From the NCBI GenBank assembly GCA_019414665.1, contig DXLO01000024.1, positions 1 to 41,624 of the forward strand: 41,624 nt of DNA. Reading direction: 5' to 3'. The notes beneath the pieces were generated by a model that was given only the letters and a program-made list of their open reading frames with translations, was not told the DNA's origin and ran no database searches. Positions within the stretch are counted from its first letter, which is position 1. Every line of letters begins with the position of its first letter. Below are positions 17,954-26,816 of the stretch, piece by piece. The translations under genes and the position numbers were made by a program. Origin of the DNA: Bacteroides sp. (GTDB taxonomy: Bacteria; Bacteroidota; Bacteroidia; Bacteroidales; Bacteroidaceae).

Positions 17954-18026
17954 AGCCGAAAGCGGGACTCGAACCCGCGACTTACTCATTACGAATGAGT
18001 TACTCTACCAACTGAGTTATTTCGGC
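17954..18026 (-). tRNA. tRNA-Thr (anticodon CGT)
   Basis: Read on the minus strand, the 73-base gene starts GCCGAAAT and ends TTTCGGCT. It has a seven-pair acceptor stem, a TpsiC arm with GGTTCGAGTC, and an anticodon loop TTCGTAA closed by ACTCA/TGAGT. The anticodon is CGT, reading ACG threonine codons. CCA is not encoded. It is transcribed alone from a -7 box at 18052-18059 and ended by the hairpin at 17908-17947. Confidence 0.97.
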
Positions 18027-18051
18027 GATAATTTGTTTATGAAAAGCGATG

Positions 18052-18080
18052 CAAATTTACGGTTTTATTTCAACTTGCAA
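18052..18080 (-). promoter_or_regulatory. Promoter of tRNA-Thr
   Basis: TAAATTTG (18059-18052 on the minus strand) matches the -7 box, and TTTTG lies 18 bases upstream. The start would fall about 20 bases before the mature tRNA. The rest of 18060-18303 shows only AT-rich sequence and no clear terminator for the gene ending at 18304. Confidence 0.6.
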
Positions 18081-18303
18081 AATGAAAATGATATTTTTTT
18101 CAACGATAAGATTTTTTTTCATTTTTCTATTTACAGAAGGATAAAAAAAAGAACAGCATATTTTGTGTCATTCATGCCCATAAATCTCTGAACACTTCGG
18201 TAAAATACTAATTCCGTCCCTCTTCTTCAACCAAAATCATCAGAGAATGAATGAGTTCAGGCTCTCCGGAATTAAATTTCATTTCAGTTTCACCCTCAAG
18301 GTA

Positions 18304-20049
18304 TCATTCCACAGCTTTTTTCTCTCCAAACAAAATATCATAATCTCTTTTCGATGCAGGTACAGTCCAGTCTTCCGGAATAAATTTCCACTGATTCAGC
18401 GGCTTCGGATCGAGAACTTTTACTTCTTCTATCCGTTTCATCAGATAAAAACGTAAATCTTTATCTGTGGAGTATACGATACGTTTTGCCAGTTCTGCCT
18501 TGGGAATACCAGCACCTTTTGTCAGCAAATCTCCCCCACCATTTCCACGATACGAATTAACAGCTACCTGATATGTTTTATTCATATCAAACGGCTCTCC
18601 GTTTGCCATCCTTTCTATCTTGATTTTTTCACCCTGAGGTTTCGTTACATCCACTGTATAAATAATGCCTGCTGCCGAATCGAAATTGAAACTTGGATTT
18701 TTGAAACGGCCGAACCCTTTATCTTCTTCATTAAACAACATTAAATGGTCGTCGGGTGATTTCATCTGGTTAGTCCATAAAGCATACGACATTTCCAGAA
18801 AATCCTTGATTTCTTTACCTGTCAGCTTCATCGTATAAAGCAGGTTCTCGTATTTATACAAGTTAAACATATCACTCATATAAATATCACCTTTCTTGAT
18901 TTCTGCTGAGAACGAGAGAGGAGCACAGAAAGATATATCGGCACCCGTAATATCAAGCTGCAACTGATGAAGCAAATCGATAAATGCAGAAGGACCCAAA
19001 TAGGCATCTTTGGTTGTAATGGTTTCTTCGATACGTCCAATCTTACGAGATACAAAGTCGACTGTTGCCTGATATTGTCCGGCAAACTCCCGCATGAAAT
19101 CCTCATCAGCAGCATAGCGGGAAACATCTGCCAAAGCACCCTCTACAGATTTTCGCACAAGCTTACCTCCAGCTTTAGTCACTTTGACTGTAACATCCGA
19201 AACATATCTGGCCGCATTGGCAGGATCGACGAGTAAAACAGAATCTCCTGCCACATTGACAATCTTCTCACACCGGCGCACATGATCGTGTCCCATAAAT
19301 ACTACATCGAAGCCCGGAACATTTTTTGCTACATCGCCCGAACCATTCTCTACAACATTATCCAGTTTATTACCTTCAGGTCCGGCATGAAATAATCCGA
19401 TCAAAACGTCCGGATTCTCTTTTTCCTTGATAATCTTTACCCATTTACGTGCGCAATCCTCCATGTCTTCAAAATGCAGCCCGTTCCACAGCTGTTCGGG
19501 AAGCCATGAAGGAATGGCAGGAGTTATCATACCTAAAACTGCTATTTTTACTCCTTTCCGTTCGATTATTTTATAGGGAGTAAGATAAGGTTCTCCCGTT
19601 TTATTGTCCACAATATTTGCCCCAAGTACAGGAAAGGCACACTGTTTCACCCAACGGTCGTACACGGCATGTCCAGTCTCCACATCATGATTTCCCATAG
19701 TACCTACATCGTATTTCATATAGTTCAGCATCGCTGAAGTTACATGAACAGAAGTTGTATCGATGTAATTGTAATAATAAGCAATGGGCTGTCCTTGTAA
19801 AATATCCCCATTATCCATCAGAACAACTCCATCTCCATACTGCTCACGCTGTTCTTTTACAAATGAACTGACACAAGCCAGCCCTCCTTTGCGAGGCTTC
19901 ATACTTGTAAAGTCATAGGAGAAATAGCATCCGTGCACATCACTCGTTTCAATAAGTTTCAAAGTTACTTCACCGTCTTGCGAAGCATAAGCAGGACTTG
20001 TAACGCCTAAGGCAAGAACAAGCATCAACCTGGAAAATAGTTTCATCAT
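18304..20049 (-). CDS. Secreted 5'-nucleotidase / 2',3'-cyclic phosphodiesterase (UshA family)
   Basis: This two-domain metallophosphatase is exported to the periplasm. The signal peptide is about residues 1-22, ending in SPAYA-S. Metal ligands are visible in the calcineurin-like domain: SDVHG (36-40), DNGD (79-82), GNHD (119-122), His221 in LFHAG and GHDH (253-256). The C-terminal 5_nucleotid_C domain (about 340-540) has the nucleotide-binding stretch YRGNGGGDLL and LTGKEIKDFLEMSYA. At 581 residues it matches full-length members. It probably salvages nucleotides by removing phosphate. Its promoter diverges from the dnaJ-like gene. Confidence 0.93.
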   Translation of the reverse strand: MMKLFSRLMLVLALGVTSPAYASQDGEVTLKLIETSDVHGCYFSYDFTSMKPRKGGLACVSSFVKEQREQYGDGVVLMDNGDILQGQPIAYYYNYIDTTSVHVTSAMLNYMKYDVGTMGNHDVETGHAVYDRWVKQCAFPVLGANIVDNKTGEPYLTPYKIIERKGVKIAVLGMITPAIPSWLPEQLWNGLHFEDMEDCARKWVKIIKEKENPDVLIGLFHAGPEGNKLDNVVENGSGDVAKNVPGFDVVFMGHDHVRRCEKIVNVAGDSVLLVDPANAARYVSDVTVKVTKAGGKLVRKSVEGALADVSRYAADEDFMREFAGQYQATVDFVSRKIGRIEETITTKDAYLGPSAFIDLLHQLQLDITGADISFCAPLSFSAEIKKGDIYMSDMFNLYKYENLLYTMKLTGKEIKDFLEMSYALWTNQMKSPDDHLMLFNEEDKGFGRFKNPSFNFDSAAGIIYTVDVTKPQGEKIKIERMANGEPFDMNKTYQVAVNSYRGNGGGDLLTKGAGIPKAELAKRIVYSTDKDLRFYLMKRIEEVKVLDPKPLNQWKFIPEDWTVPASKRDYDILFGEKKAVE

Positions 20050-20120
20050 AAATCTAGCGGGTTAAGTGATATATAAACGACAAAATGTCACATTTTCATA
20101 GTATATCCAATAAGTAACTA

Positions 20121-20150
20121 CAAAGATAATGGAACTTTACCAGCTGCAAA
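20121..20150 (-). promoter_or_regulatory. Promoter of the 5'-nucleotidase gene
   Basis: TATCTTTG (20128-20121 on the minus strand) is a perfect -7 box, with TTTG 18 bases upstream (20150-20147). The 5' leader of about 65 bases contains a short AAAATG/CATTTT hairpin. Confidence 0.65.
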
Positions 20151-20253
20151 ACCCACAAAAAGATAAATACCTTTCAATATGGTTAAAAGTCTGTTAACAA
20201 ACGGACTATCTGGCACATTCTTTGCCTCATTCTCAAATAAAAAAACAGACTGT

Positions 20254-21201
20254 ATGGCTTACATAGACTATTACAAAGTTCTTGGAGTTGACAAAACGGC
20301 AACTCAAGACGAAATCAAGAAAGCGTACCGTAAGCTGGCTCGCAAATACCACCCGGACTTAAATCCGAATGACCCAACGGCCAAGGACAAGTTTCAGGAG
20401 ATAAACGAAGCTAACGAGGTACTGAGCGACCCTGAAAAGCGTAAGAAATACGATGCTTACGGGGAGAATTGGAAACACGCCGACGAGTTCGAAGCTCAAC
20501 AGCAAGCATATCGTGCTCAAGGCGGTACAGGTAACGGCGGTGAATATTGGTATTCTACCGACGGACAACATTTTACAAGTGGATTCGGAGGAGAAGGTAT
20601 GCATGGATTTGGTGGAAATGCCAGTGGATTCTCTGATTTCTTCGAAGAACTGTTCGGGCATGGAGCCGGCAGAGGACGTAATGCAAGAGGCGGATTCAGA
20701 GGGCAAGATATTGAGGCTTCTCTACAGTTGTCTCTACGTGAGGCTGCAACCACTCATAAACAAACATTCAGCATCAACGGTGAAACATTACGTATTACAG
20801 TTCCAGCCGGAGTAGCAGACGGTCAGGTTATCAAACTGAAGGGACATGGAGGTAAAGGAACAAACGGAGGACCCGACGGAGATTTGTATATCACTTTCGT
20901 TATTCCTGACGACCCTGTCTTTAAACGGAAAGAAAATGACTTGTACACAGATGTAACAATCGACTTATACACTGCCGTACTGGGAGGTGAAGTTACAGTC
21001 AACACATTAGACGGACAAGTAAAACTGAAAGTTCGTCCGGGTACTCAGAATGACGCTAAAGTTCGTCTGAAAGGAAAAGGATTTCCTGTATACAAGCAGG
21101 AAGGCGTCACAGGCGATTTGATTGTAACTTATCATGTAACAATTCCTACTACACTGACGGAAAAGCAGAAAGACCTGTTCCGACAGTTGCAGCAAGGATA
21201 A
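20254..21201 (+). CDS. cbpA: DnaJ-like co-chaperone, CbpA type
   Basis: The 315-residue protein begins with a J domain (MAYIDYYKVLGVDKTA) carrying HPD at 33-35, the DnaK-activating motif. A Gly/Phe-rich linker (about 88-160) follows, then two C-terminal substrate-binding beta domains. The four CxxCxGxG zinc repeats of DnaJ are absent, which makes it the CbpA (type II) form. I chose the ATG at 20254. An upstream in-frame ATG at 20179 would add 25 residues unlike the conserved J-domain start, and those bases are intergenic in character. It is followed 17 bases later by cbpM. Confidence 0.93.
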   Translation: MAYIDYYKVLGVDKTATQDEIKKAYRKLARKYHPDLNPNDPTAKDKFQEINEANEVLSDPEKRKKYDAYGENWKHADEFEAQQQAYRAQGGTGNGGEYWYSTDGQHFTSGFGGEGMHGFGGNASGFSDFFEELFGHGAGRGRNARGGFRGQDIEASLQLSLREAATTHKQTFSINGETLRITVPAGVADGQVIKLKGHGGKGTNGGPDGDLYITFVIPDDPVFKRKENDLYTDVTIDLYTAVLGGEVTVNTLDGQVKLKVRPGTQNDAKVRLKGKGFPVYKQEGVTGDLIVTYHVTIPTTLTEKQKDLFRQLQQG

Positions 21202-21218
21202 TTTAAAACCGTACGACT

Positions 21219-21509
21219 ATGCAGAACGATTTAATCATCATAAACGACTATTGCACACATTGCAATATCGAACCCGACTTCATCCTCATGCTGGGTGAAG
21301 ACGGTCTGATAGATATCGAAGTAATAGATGATACCAGTTATTTTCCGGCTTCTCAGCTGAATGAACTGGAAAGGTATACTCATTTATATTATGACTTGTC
21401 CATCAATATAGAAGGAATCGATGCTATCCGCCATTTGCTGACAAAAATACGAAATTTACAAAATAAAGTAAGAAGTCTGGAAAATGAGTTGCGTTTCTAC
21501 CGCAGATAA
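21219..21509 (+). CDS. cbpM: Chaperone modulator CbpM
   Basis: This 96-residue MerR-like small protein is the usual partner of CbpA and in E. coli inhibits its J domain. The opening (NDLIIINDYCTHCNIEPDFI) and helix-turn-helix-like N-terminal half, then a C-terminal coiled coil (TKIRNLQNKVRSLENELRF), fit the family. It lies directly after cbpA in the same transcript. The two together form a self-limiting co-chaperone unit. The terminator at 21528-21565 follows. Confidence 0.9.
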   Translation: MQNDLIIINDYCTHCNIEPDFILMLGEDGLIDIEVIDDTSYFPASQLNELERYTHLYYDLSINIEGIDAIRHLLTKIRNLQNKVRSLENELRFYRR

Positions 21510-21527
21510 TTCCCATAATGTATAATT

Positions 21528-21565
21528 TACCCCCGCTATAAAAATTTATGGCGGGGGTATTTTTA
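21528..21565 (+). terminator. Terminator of cbpA-cbpM
   Basis: TACCCCCGC pairs with GCGGGGGTA around an AT loop, and TTTTT follows. It is GC-rich and stands out from the surroundings. Confidence 0.93.
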
Positions 21566-21604
21566 TAAAAAGGGGTTATGAGGTCCTGTTTTCTTCAATA
21601 TGTA

Positions 21605-22297
21605 TCAGAAATCGTAGGTCAGCCCGATAAAGAAAGTTCCTGCCTGCTTTTTTCGAGGTAATTCTATTTTTTGTCCTTCGACTATCATATTACGGCTTCC
21701 TCCGTATAAATCATAATCGGAGGTCGTATACCCAAGCAATACCGATACACGTTCCACTTCCAAAGCCATAGCAAATTTCACATGATAATAACATGCCTTC
21801 GCATGCGAATTACTGACTTCTCCTGAAGTGGCGGGTACATGGATAATCGCATCCTTCGGAACATAATCTACACTAGTACTTAAATTGGGAGGCAAAGGAA
21901 TGGTAACTCCAGGAGACACACGAAACGATAATGCCACATCATGGTCATGATTCAGATAAACAGGAGGCGAATACAGATAAACTCCCGACCGGAACGCAAA
22001 CAAATACATCAAACGGTTTTCCTCAATCTGCCAGCGCAAGTTTTTATCTCTTGCTTCTCCAGAATAAGTCTTATTTCCATCTATTGGAGGAGTAAAAAAA
22101 AAGCCTGCTCCAACTCCAATAAAACGCCAAGGTTTATATACGACATCCGTTTCTATTTCCCATGTCATATAATTGTTCGCGCCACCATAGAGTTCCCATA
22201 CCCAATGCCGGTCTTTCTCTGACTTCTGCGCCATTGCTACCGATGTGCCTAAAAAAGAAAAAAGGATTATGCACCATAATCTTGTTTTTTTATTCAT
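21605..22297 (-). CDS. Secreted protein, predicted small outer-membrane beta-barrel
   Basis: This 230-residue protein of unrecognised family has a clear signal peptide (about 1-23, ending SVAMA-Q). The mature part consists of alternating hydrophobic/polar strands rich in Tyr, Phe and Gly (for example WRFIGVGAGFFFTPP and VSVLLGYTTSDYDLYGG). It ends in phenylalanine (IGLTYDF), as outer-membrane barrels do for BAM recognition. An outer-membrane location is inference from these traits. It appears monocistronic; upstream lies a decayed gene fragment. Confidence 0.8.
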   Translation of the reverse strand: MNKKTRLWCIILFSFLGTSVAMAQKSEKDRHWVWELYGGANNYMTWEIETDVVYKPWRFIGVGAGFFFTPPIDGNKTYSGEARDKNLRWQIEENRLMYLFAFRSGVYLYSPPVYLNHDHDVALSFRVSPGVTIPLPPNLSTSVDYVPKDAIIHVPATSGEVSNSHAKACYYHVKFAMALEVERVSVLLGYTTSDYDLYGGSRNMIVEGQKIELPRKKQAGTFFIGLTYDF

Positions 22298-22352
22298 AAG
22301 TCATAGCGTTAGTTTAAGTTATCATATAATATTTCCGGAATAATATCTTATA

Positions 22353-22555
22353 TTAACAAGTAACAAATGGTTTTGGAAAAAGGTTCATTGTATCTATTTC
22401 CGCTTTCAAAGCTTTAGCCAGCAAATATTCTTCGGGTTCCTCTTTCTGTGCATCCACCTGTTTGAACTTTCCTATACGTAATGTCAGTTGCTATTCACGC
22501 CTTCTTTAGCGAACATTTTCAATCCTCGAAAACGTCTTTCAAATCCGAATAAAGC
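22353..22555 (-). pseudogene. Frameshifted remnant of an unrecognised gene
   Basis: On the minus strand, 45 sense codons end in TAA at 22353 with native-looking codon use (QLTLRIGKFKQVD...EEYLLAKALKAEID), but a stop sits directly upstream at 22493-22491 and no start exists. A second open stretch in another frame (22555-22484, including FERRFRGLKMFAKEGVNS) runs into it, as if one frameshift separated them. Together they look like the 3' end of a lost gene. The parent family is not recognised. The rest of 22298-22653 holds only the tex promoter. Confidence 0.4.
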
Positions 22556-22619
22556 TTAAAACCATCTCTTAAATTATTTTCAAAATGAGTCCTCTCCTCC
22601 CTCGAATCCTTTTTTTAAT

Positions 22620-22627
22620 TACATTTG
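22620..22627 (+). promoter_or_regulatory. -7 element TACATTTG of tex-nudC
   Basis: It matches TAnnTTTG and puts the transcript start about 20 bases before the ATG at 22654. No -33 TTTG is clear at the right spacing. Confidence 0.5.
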
Positions 22628-22653
22628 TGCCACATTATTAGAAAAACATATAC

Positions 22654-24789
22654 ATGGAACAATTCAGTCAAATGATTGCCACAGCCCTGAAGCTACCTGT
22701 TCATCGGGTAGAAAACACATTGAAACTGCTTCAGGGAGGTGCTACAATACCTTTTATAAGCCGTTACCGAAAAGAAGCAACCGGAGGCCTCGACGAAGTA
22801 CAGATAGGAGATATCCATACGCGTTACGAAAAGCTCTGTGAACTTGCCAAACGAAAGGAAACGGTTCTTTCTACCATCGAAGAACAAGGAAAACTGACAG
22901 ACACTTTACGAGAACGCATTTCCAATTGTTGGGATGCGACAGAACTGGAAGATATTTACCTGCCTTTTAAGCCCAAACGAAAAACTCGTGCCGAGGCTGC
23001 ACGCCAGAAGGGACTGGAACCGCTTGCCATGCTACTATTGATGCAGCGGGAAAACAACTTATCTGCCCGGGTACGCCAGTTTGTCAAGGGAGATGTCAAG
23101 GACGAAGAGGATGCTCTGAAAGGAGCACGCGACATCATTGCCGAACAAGTGAATGAGGATGAACGTGCCCGTAATCTGATACGAAACCAGTTTAACCGTC
23201 AGGCTATGATTACATCGAAAGTAGTCAAGGGCAAAGAAAAAGAAGAAGCAGCCTTAAAATACCGCGACTACTTCGACTTCAGTGAACCGTTGAAGAAGTG
23301 TACCTCTCACCGTCTGCTCGCCATCCGCCGTGGAGAAGCCGAAGGTATCCTGAAAGTATCCATCACTCCCGACGATGAATCAGTATGTACAGAACGATTG
23401 GAAAGACAGTATGTACATGGAAACGGAGAATGTTCCGCACAAGTAGCAGAAGCTGTGAACGACGCATACAAACGTCTGTTGAAACCCGCTATAGAAACAG
23501 AATTTTCCGCACTCAGCAAGGAAAAGGCAGACGAAGAGGCTATCCGTGTCTTTGCTGAAAATCTCCGGCAACTGTTGCTTGCTCCTCCTCTGGGACAAAA
23601 GCGCACAATGGGTATCGATCCGGGATATCGTACCGGTTGCAAAGTTGTCTGTCTGGACGCCCAAGGTACATTGCTGCACAATGAAGCAATTTATCCGCAT
23701 CCACCCAAATCGGAAACAGCTCTGGCCGGACGCAAGCTTGTCAAACTCGTCGAACAATATAAGATAGAAGCCATCGCTATCGGAAATGGTACGGCAAGCC
23801 GCGAAACCGAACGTTTCGTCACTTCTCAACGATACGACCGCGAAGTGCAAGTGTTTGTTGTCAGCGAAGACGGCGCCTCCATCTATTCTGCATCGAAAAT
23901 CGCACGAGATGAGTTTCCTGAATATGACGTAACTGTGCGAGGAGCTGTGTCAATCGGTCGCCGACTGATGGACCCCCTTGCCGAACTAGTCAAGATAGAT
24001 GCCAAATCTATTGGTGTGGGACAATATCAGCACGATGTAGATCAAAGTAAACTGAAGGCATCACTCGACCAGACAGTAGAGAGTTGCGTAAACCTTGTCG
24101 GAGTAAATGTCAATACGGCCAGCAAACATCTGTTGACATATGTATCGGGACTGGGACCGACGCTGGCTCAAAACATTGTAGATTACCGTACGGAAAACGG
24201 AGCATTCCATTCGCGTAAAGAACTGCTGAAGGTACCGCGTATGGGAGCAAAGGCGTTTGAACAGTGTGCCGGATTCTTGCGTATTCCGCAAGCAGACAAC
24301 CCGCTCGACAATTCGGCTGTACATCCGGAAAGTTATGCCATAGTAGAAAAGATGGCAAAGGACTTGAAATGCTCCGTTGCCGACCTGATAAAAAACAAGG
24401 AATTACGTAGCCAAATAGACATAAAAAACTATGTAACTGATACCGTAGGACTGCCTACACTGACTGATATTCTACAAGAGCTGGATAAACCGGGACGTGA
24501 CCCGCGCCAAAAGATTCAGGTCTTCGAATTTGACAAGAACGTGCAGACTATCGACGACCTGCGGGAGGGCATGGAATTGCCGGGCATCATCAACAACATT
24601 ACCAATTTCGGATGCTTCGTAGATATAGGGATTAAAGAAAACGGACTGGTACATATCTCCCAGCTTGCCGATAAGTTTGTCAGCGACCCGACAACAGTAG
24701 TCAGTATGCACCAGCATGTACGCGTACGTGTACTCAGTATTGACCATGAACGCAAGCGCATCCAGCTTACAATGAAAGGACTTAATTGA
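22654..24789 (+). CDS. tex: Tex-family RNA-binding transcription accessory protein
   Basis: The 711-residue protein has the full Tex layout: the N-terminal helical domain with GGATIPFISRYRKEATGGLDE, a YqgF/RNase H-like domain (about 320-450, GIDPGYRTGCKVV), tandem helix-hairpin-helix motifs (about 490-570, YVSGLGPTLAQNIVDYR), and a C-terminal S1 domain (about 640-711, GIINNITNFGCFVDIG) that binds nucleic acid. Tex is a conserved cytosolic factor linked to transcription and RNA handling, though its precise role is uncertain. It overlaps nudC by one base. Confidence 0.96.
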   Translation: MEQFSQMIATALKLPVHRVENTLKLLQGGATIPFISRYRKEATGGLDEVQIGDIHTRYEKLCELAKRKETVLSTIEEQGKLTDTLRERISNCWDATELEDIYLPFKPKRKTRAEAARQKGLEPLAMLLLMQRENNLSARVRQFVKGDVKDEEDALKGARDIIAEQVNEDERARNLIRNQFNRQAMITSKVVKGKEKEEAALKYRDYFDFSEPLKKCTSHRLLAIRRGEAEGILKVSITPDDESVCTERLERQYVHGNGECSAQVAEAVNDAYKRLLKPAIETEFSALSKEKADEEAIRVFAENLRQLLLAPPLGQKRTMGIDPGYRTGCKVVCLDAQGTLLHNEAIYPHPPKSETALAGRKLVKLVEQYKIEAIAIGNGTASRETERFVTSQRYDREVQVFVVSEDGASIYSASKIARDEFPEYDVTVRGAVSIGRRLMDPLAELVKIDAKSIGVGQYQHDVDQSKLKASLDQTVESCVNLVGVNVNTASKHLLTYVSGLGPTLAQNIVDYRTENGAFHSRKELLKVPRMGAKAFEQCAGFLRIPQADNPLDNSAVHPESYAIVEKMAKDLKCSVADLIKNKELRSQIDIKNYVTDTVGLPTLTDILQELDKPGRDPRQKIQVFEFDKNVQTIDDLREGMELPGIINNITNFGCFVDIGIKENGLVHISQLADKFVSDPTTVVSMHQHVRVRVLSIDHERKRIQLTMKGLN

Positions 24790-25580
24790 TGGAAACAGAA
24801 AAACAAACATGCGGATGGTTCGTCTTCAACAGCGGACAGGTTTTGATAGAAAAAAAAGAAGACGGATATCATATTCCTTACGGACCTGAACCTCCGGTTG
24901 AGGTTCCCGTCGGAAGTACCATTCATACCATCGGAGAGATAAACGGTTATCCTGCCAAGACGTATGCTATTCATATTCCAGTAAGTGGAGATGAAAACAG
25001 TCCACGCATGATGAAGGACTTGCGTGCTTCTTTCGATGTACTTCCTCTGGAAGAATACAAGCGTGGCGGAAAAGCTTCACAAATATTGAACTGGGACAAG
25101 AACAGCCGTTATTGCCCCATGTGTGGTGTACCTACGGTACAGGTTTCCCCCATAGCCAAACGATGTCCGGAATGCCGGCAGGAGTTTTATCCGCGTATTT
25201 CTCCGGCGGTCATTGTACTTATTAAAAAGGAAGACAGTATCTTGCTCGTACATGCCCGCAACTTCCGGGGGACGTTTAAAGGATTGGTAGCCGGTTTTCT
25301 CGAACCAGGAGAAACGTTGGAAGAGTGTGTTCACCGCGAAGTCATGGAAGAAACAGGACTGACCATAAAAAACCTGAAATATTTCGGCAGTCAACCGTGG
25401 CCCTACCCCAGCGGAATCATGGTAGGATATTATGCCGAATACGAAAGCGGAACCATCAAGTTGCAGGATGAAGAACTGAGTGCAGGAGCCTTTTACAACC
25501 GAAATAACCTGCCGGAAATACCGAAAAAGCTCAGCATTGCCCGCCAACTGATTGATGCCTGGCTGGACAATAAAATTTAA
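24789..25580 (+). CDS. nudC: NAD-capped RNA/NADH pyrophosphatase NudC family
   Basis: This 263-residue Nudix hydrolase has the NudC layout: an N-terminal domain, a four-cysteine zinc ribbon (Cys109, 112, 126, 129), and a Nudix box complete from Gly169 to Leu191 (GFLEPGETLEEC, then REVMEETGL). It also has the NudC-specific motif SQPWPYPS at 201-208, which separates it from other Nudix enzymes. The family cleaves NADH and removes NAD caps from RNA. The ATG overlaps the tex stop as TGATG, indicating coupled translation. A TTG three bases earlier is a less likely start. Confidence 0.95.
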   Translation: METEKQTCGWFVFNSGQVLIEKKEDGYHIPYGPEPPVEVPVGSTIHTIGEINGYPAKTYAIHIPVSGDENSPRMMKDLRASFDVLPLEEYKRGGKASQILNWDKNSRYCPMCGVPTVQVSPIAKRCPECRQEFYPRISPAVIVLIKKEDSILLVHARNFRGTFKGLVAGFLEPGETLEECVHREVMEETGLTIKNLKYFGSQPWPYPSGIMVGYYAEYESGTIKLQDEELSAGAFYNRNNLPEIPKKLSIARQLIDAWLDNKI

Positions 25581-25594
25581 AGATCAGATAAAAA

Positions 25595-25648
25595 CATACC
25601 GGTATGAGTGACAGAAATCTATAATACCTGACAATTCATACCGGCATG
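25595..25648 (+). terminator. Terminator of tex-nudC
   Basis: CATACCGGTATGA (25595-25607) pairs with TCATACCGGCATG (25636-25648) with one mismatch, followed by T-rich sequence. The left arm includes the 12-base palindrome CATACCGGTATG. It ends just before the convergent hydrolase gene and may serve both. Confidence 0.8.
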
Positions 25649-25653
25649 CTTAT

Positions 25654-26541
25654 TTATTTTATAAATGCAGGAACTGGCAAATGCATACCTGCTATAACCA
25701 GTCCATTCTCGCGAGCATACTGCAATAAGTTTTTACGAGTCTTTATTGCTTCCTGCTTATCCATATCATAGGTAGCACAAATCTCCGGATGTTCCAATTG
25801 CAGAGCTGCTCCATGAATCAAATCTCCAATTATCAATAATTTACCTGCCTGAAAAACAGTATGTCCGGGAGTATGTCCAACAGCTTCCATTGCTACCACT
25901 TTTCCCGGCAACGTATCACCAAAAGCAAACAGGTGCAAACGGTCCTTATATGCATTCATGGCTCTCACAACTTGTCCGTTCTTTTCGGCTTCCATTTTCA
26001 TCCAACTATCATACTCAGCCTTAGAAGCATAAATTTCAGCATGAGGAAACACTACACTATCGTTTTTCATCAGTCCTCCGATATGATCACCATGAAAATG
26101 AGTAAGATATATATATTTAATGTCGGCAGGAGTAATCCCTAAAGCATGTAACCCAGCCAATAAGCGACTATCGGATGCCCCCATTCCCGTATCAAAAAGA
26201 ATTTGTATACCATTGCTTTCTATCAAAAACGTACTAATGGAAGAAGGTATTCCGTTTTCGAGCGAAAGTTTTTTCATCAAGTCCTCACCAGCATCCGGAA
26301 AGAGTGAAGGAGGCATCAGTTTCGCAGAAGCGTTATCACGAATCCATGTAGCTTTTACTCCGTCGAGTACCAACGTCGACAAAGCACTATCTTCCTGCAA
26401 ACCAACTTGATTACTTATTACACTCATACTATCTGCATTCATTTTTTCATTAACCTGTTTCTTGGCACTATTACCGCAACCAGCAAGTGACAATACCATA
26501 GTCACACCGAAAGCATAGCTCCATATCTTAGTCCTTTTCAT
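25654..26541 (-). CDS. Lipoprotein MBL-fold metallo-hydrolase
   Basis: The protein has 295 residues from the ATG at 26541. That start is preferred over one 48 bases upstream because it begins a proper lipoprotein signal (MKRTKIW..., lipobox LSLAGC, Cys22). The metallo-beta-lactamase fold has the metal motif HFHGDH at 148-153, preceded by LFDTGMG, with later ligands in GHTPGHT and IGDLIHGAA. The layout resembles the lactonase/AttM-like branch of MBL-fold hydrolases rather than true beta-lactamases. The substrate is unknown. It is exported and lipid-anchored, and apparently transcribed alone. Confidence 0.9.
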   Translation of the reverse strand: MKRTKIWSYAFGVTMVLSLAGCGNSAKKQVNEKMNADSMSVISNQVGLQEDSALSTLVLDGVKATWIRDNASAKLMPPSLFPDAGEDLMKKLSLENGIPSSISTFLIESNGIQILFDTGMGASDSRLLAGLHALGITPADIKYIYLTHFHGDHIGGLMKNDSVVFPHAEIYASKAEYDSWMKMEAEKNGQVVRAMNAYKDRLHLFAFGDTLPGKVVAMEAVGHTPGHTVFQAGKLLIIGDLIHGAALQLEHPEICATYDMDKQEAIKTRKNLLQYARENGLVIAGMHLPVPAFIK

Positions 26542-26710
26542 CGTTATGTAGTTTAAATATCTGATTATACTAGATCTTCCACTTGCCAAAACCTTTCTAA
26601 AATAACAGATTTTTTCAGATTATCCAAAGATATTCTCACATGATTACGATTTTAACTTACTGCCAAGTCATTTCTTCATGAATAAGTCCTGATCAAGATC
26701 ATATAAAAAC

Positions 26711-26758
26711 AAGCGAGGAGAAAGAATCTTTCCATCTGCTGATTCTCTCTCCTCGCTT
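26711..26758 (-). terminator. Terminator of ffh
   Basis: Two 18-base arms (26711-26728 and 26741-26758, AAGCGAGGAGA core) differ at one position. On the minus strand GTTTTTATAT follows. It lies about 60 bases beyond the ffh stop. Confidence 0.9.
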
Positions 26759-26816
26759 CTAACCGGCACGTAAAACAGACCCATCTGCTTCCGTACCAGA
26801 GAGGGTAAAAAATATT

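Noticed and set aside
20179..20253. 25-residue N-terminal extension of the CbpA-like protein
   Set aside because: The J domain normally begins within a few residues of its start; the ATG at 20254 gives the conserved opening, and the upstream bases look intergenic.
25654..26541. Beta-lactamase resistance gene
   Set aside because: The HxHxDH fold motif is shared by many hydrolases, and the sequence around it resembles the lactonase-like branch rather than class B beta-lactamases.
26542..26589. 16-residue extension of the MBL-fold hydrolase
   Set aside because: It would bury the lipoprotein signal; the ATG at 26541 gives a proper signal peptide and lipobox.
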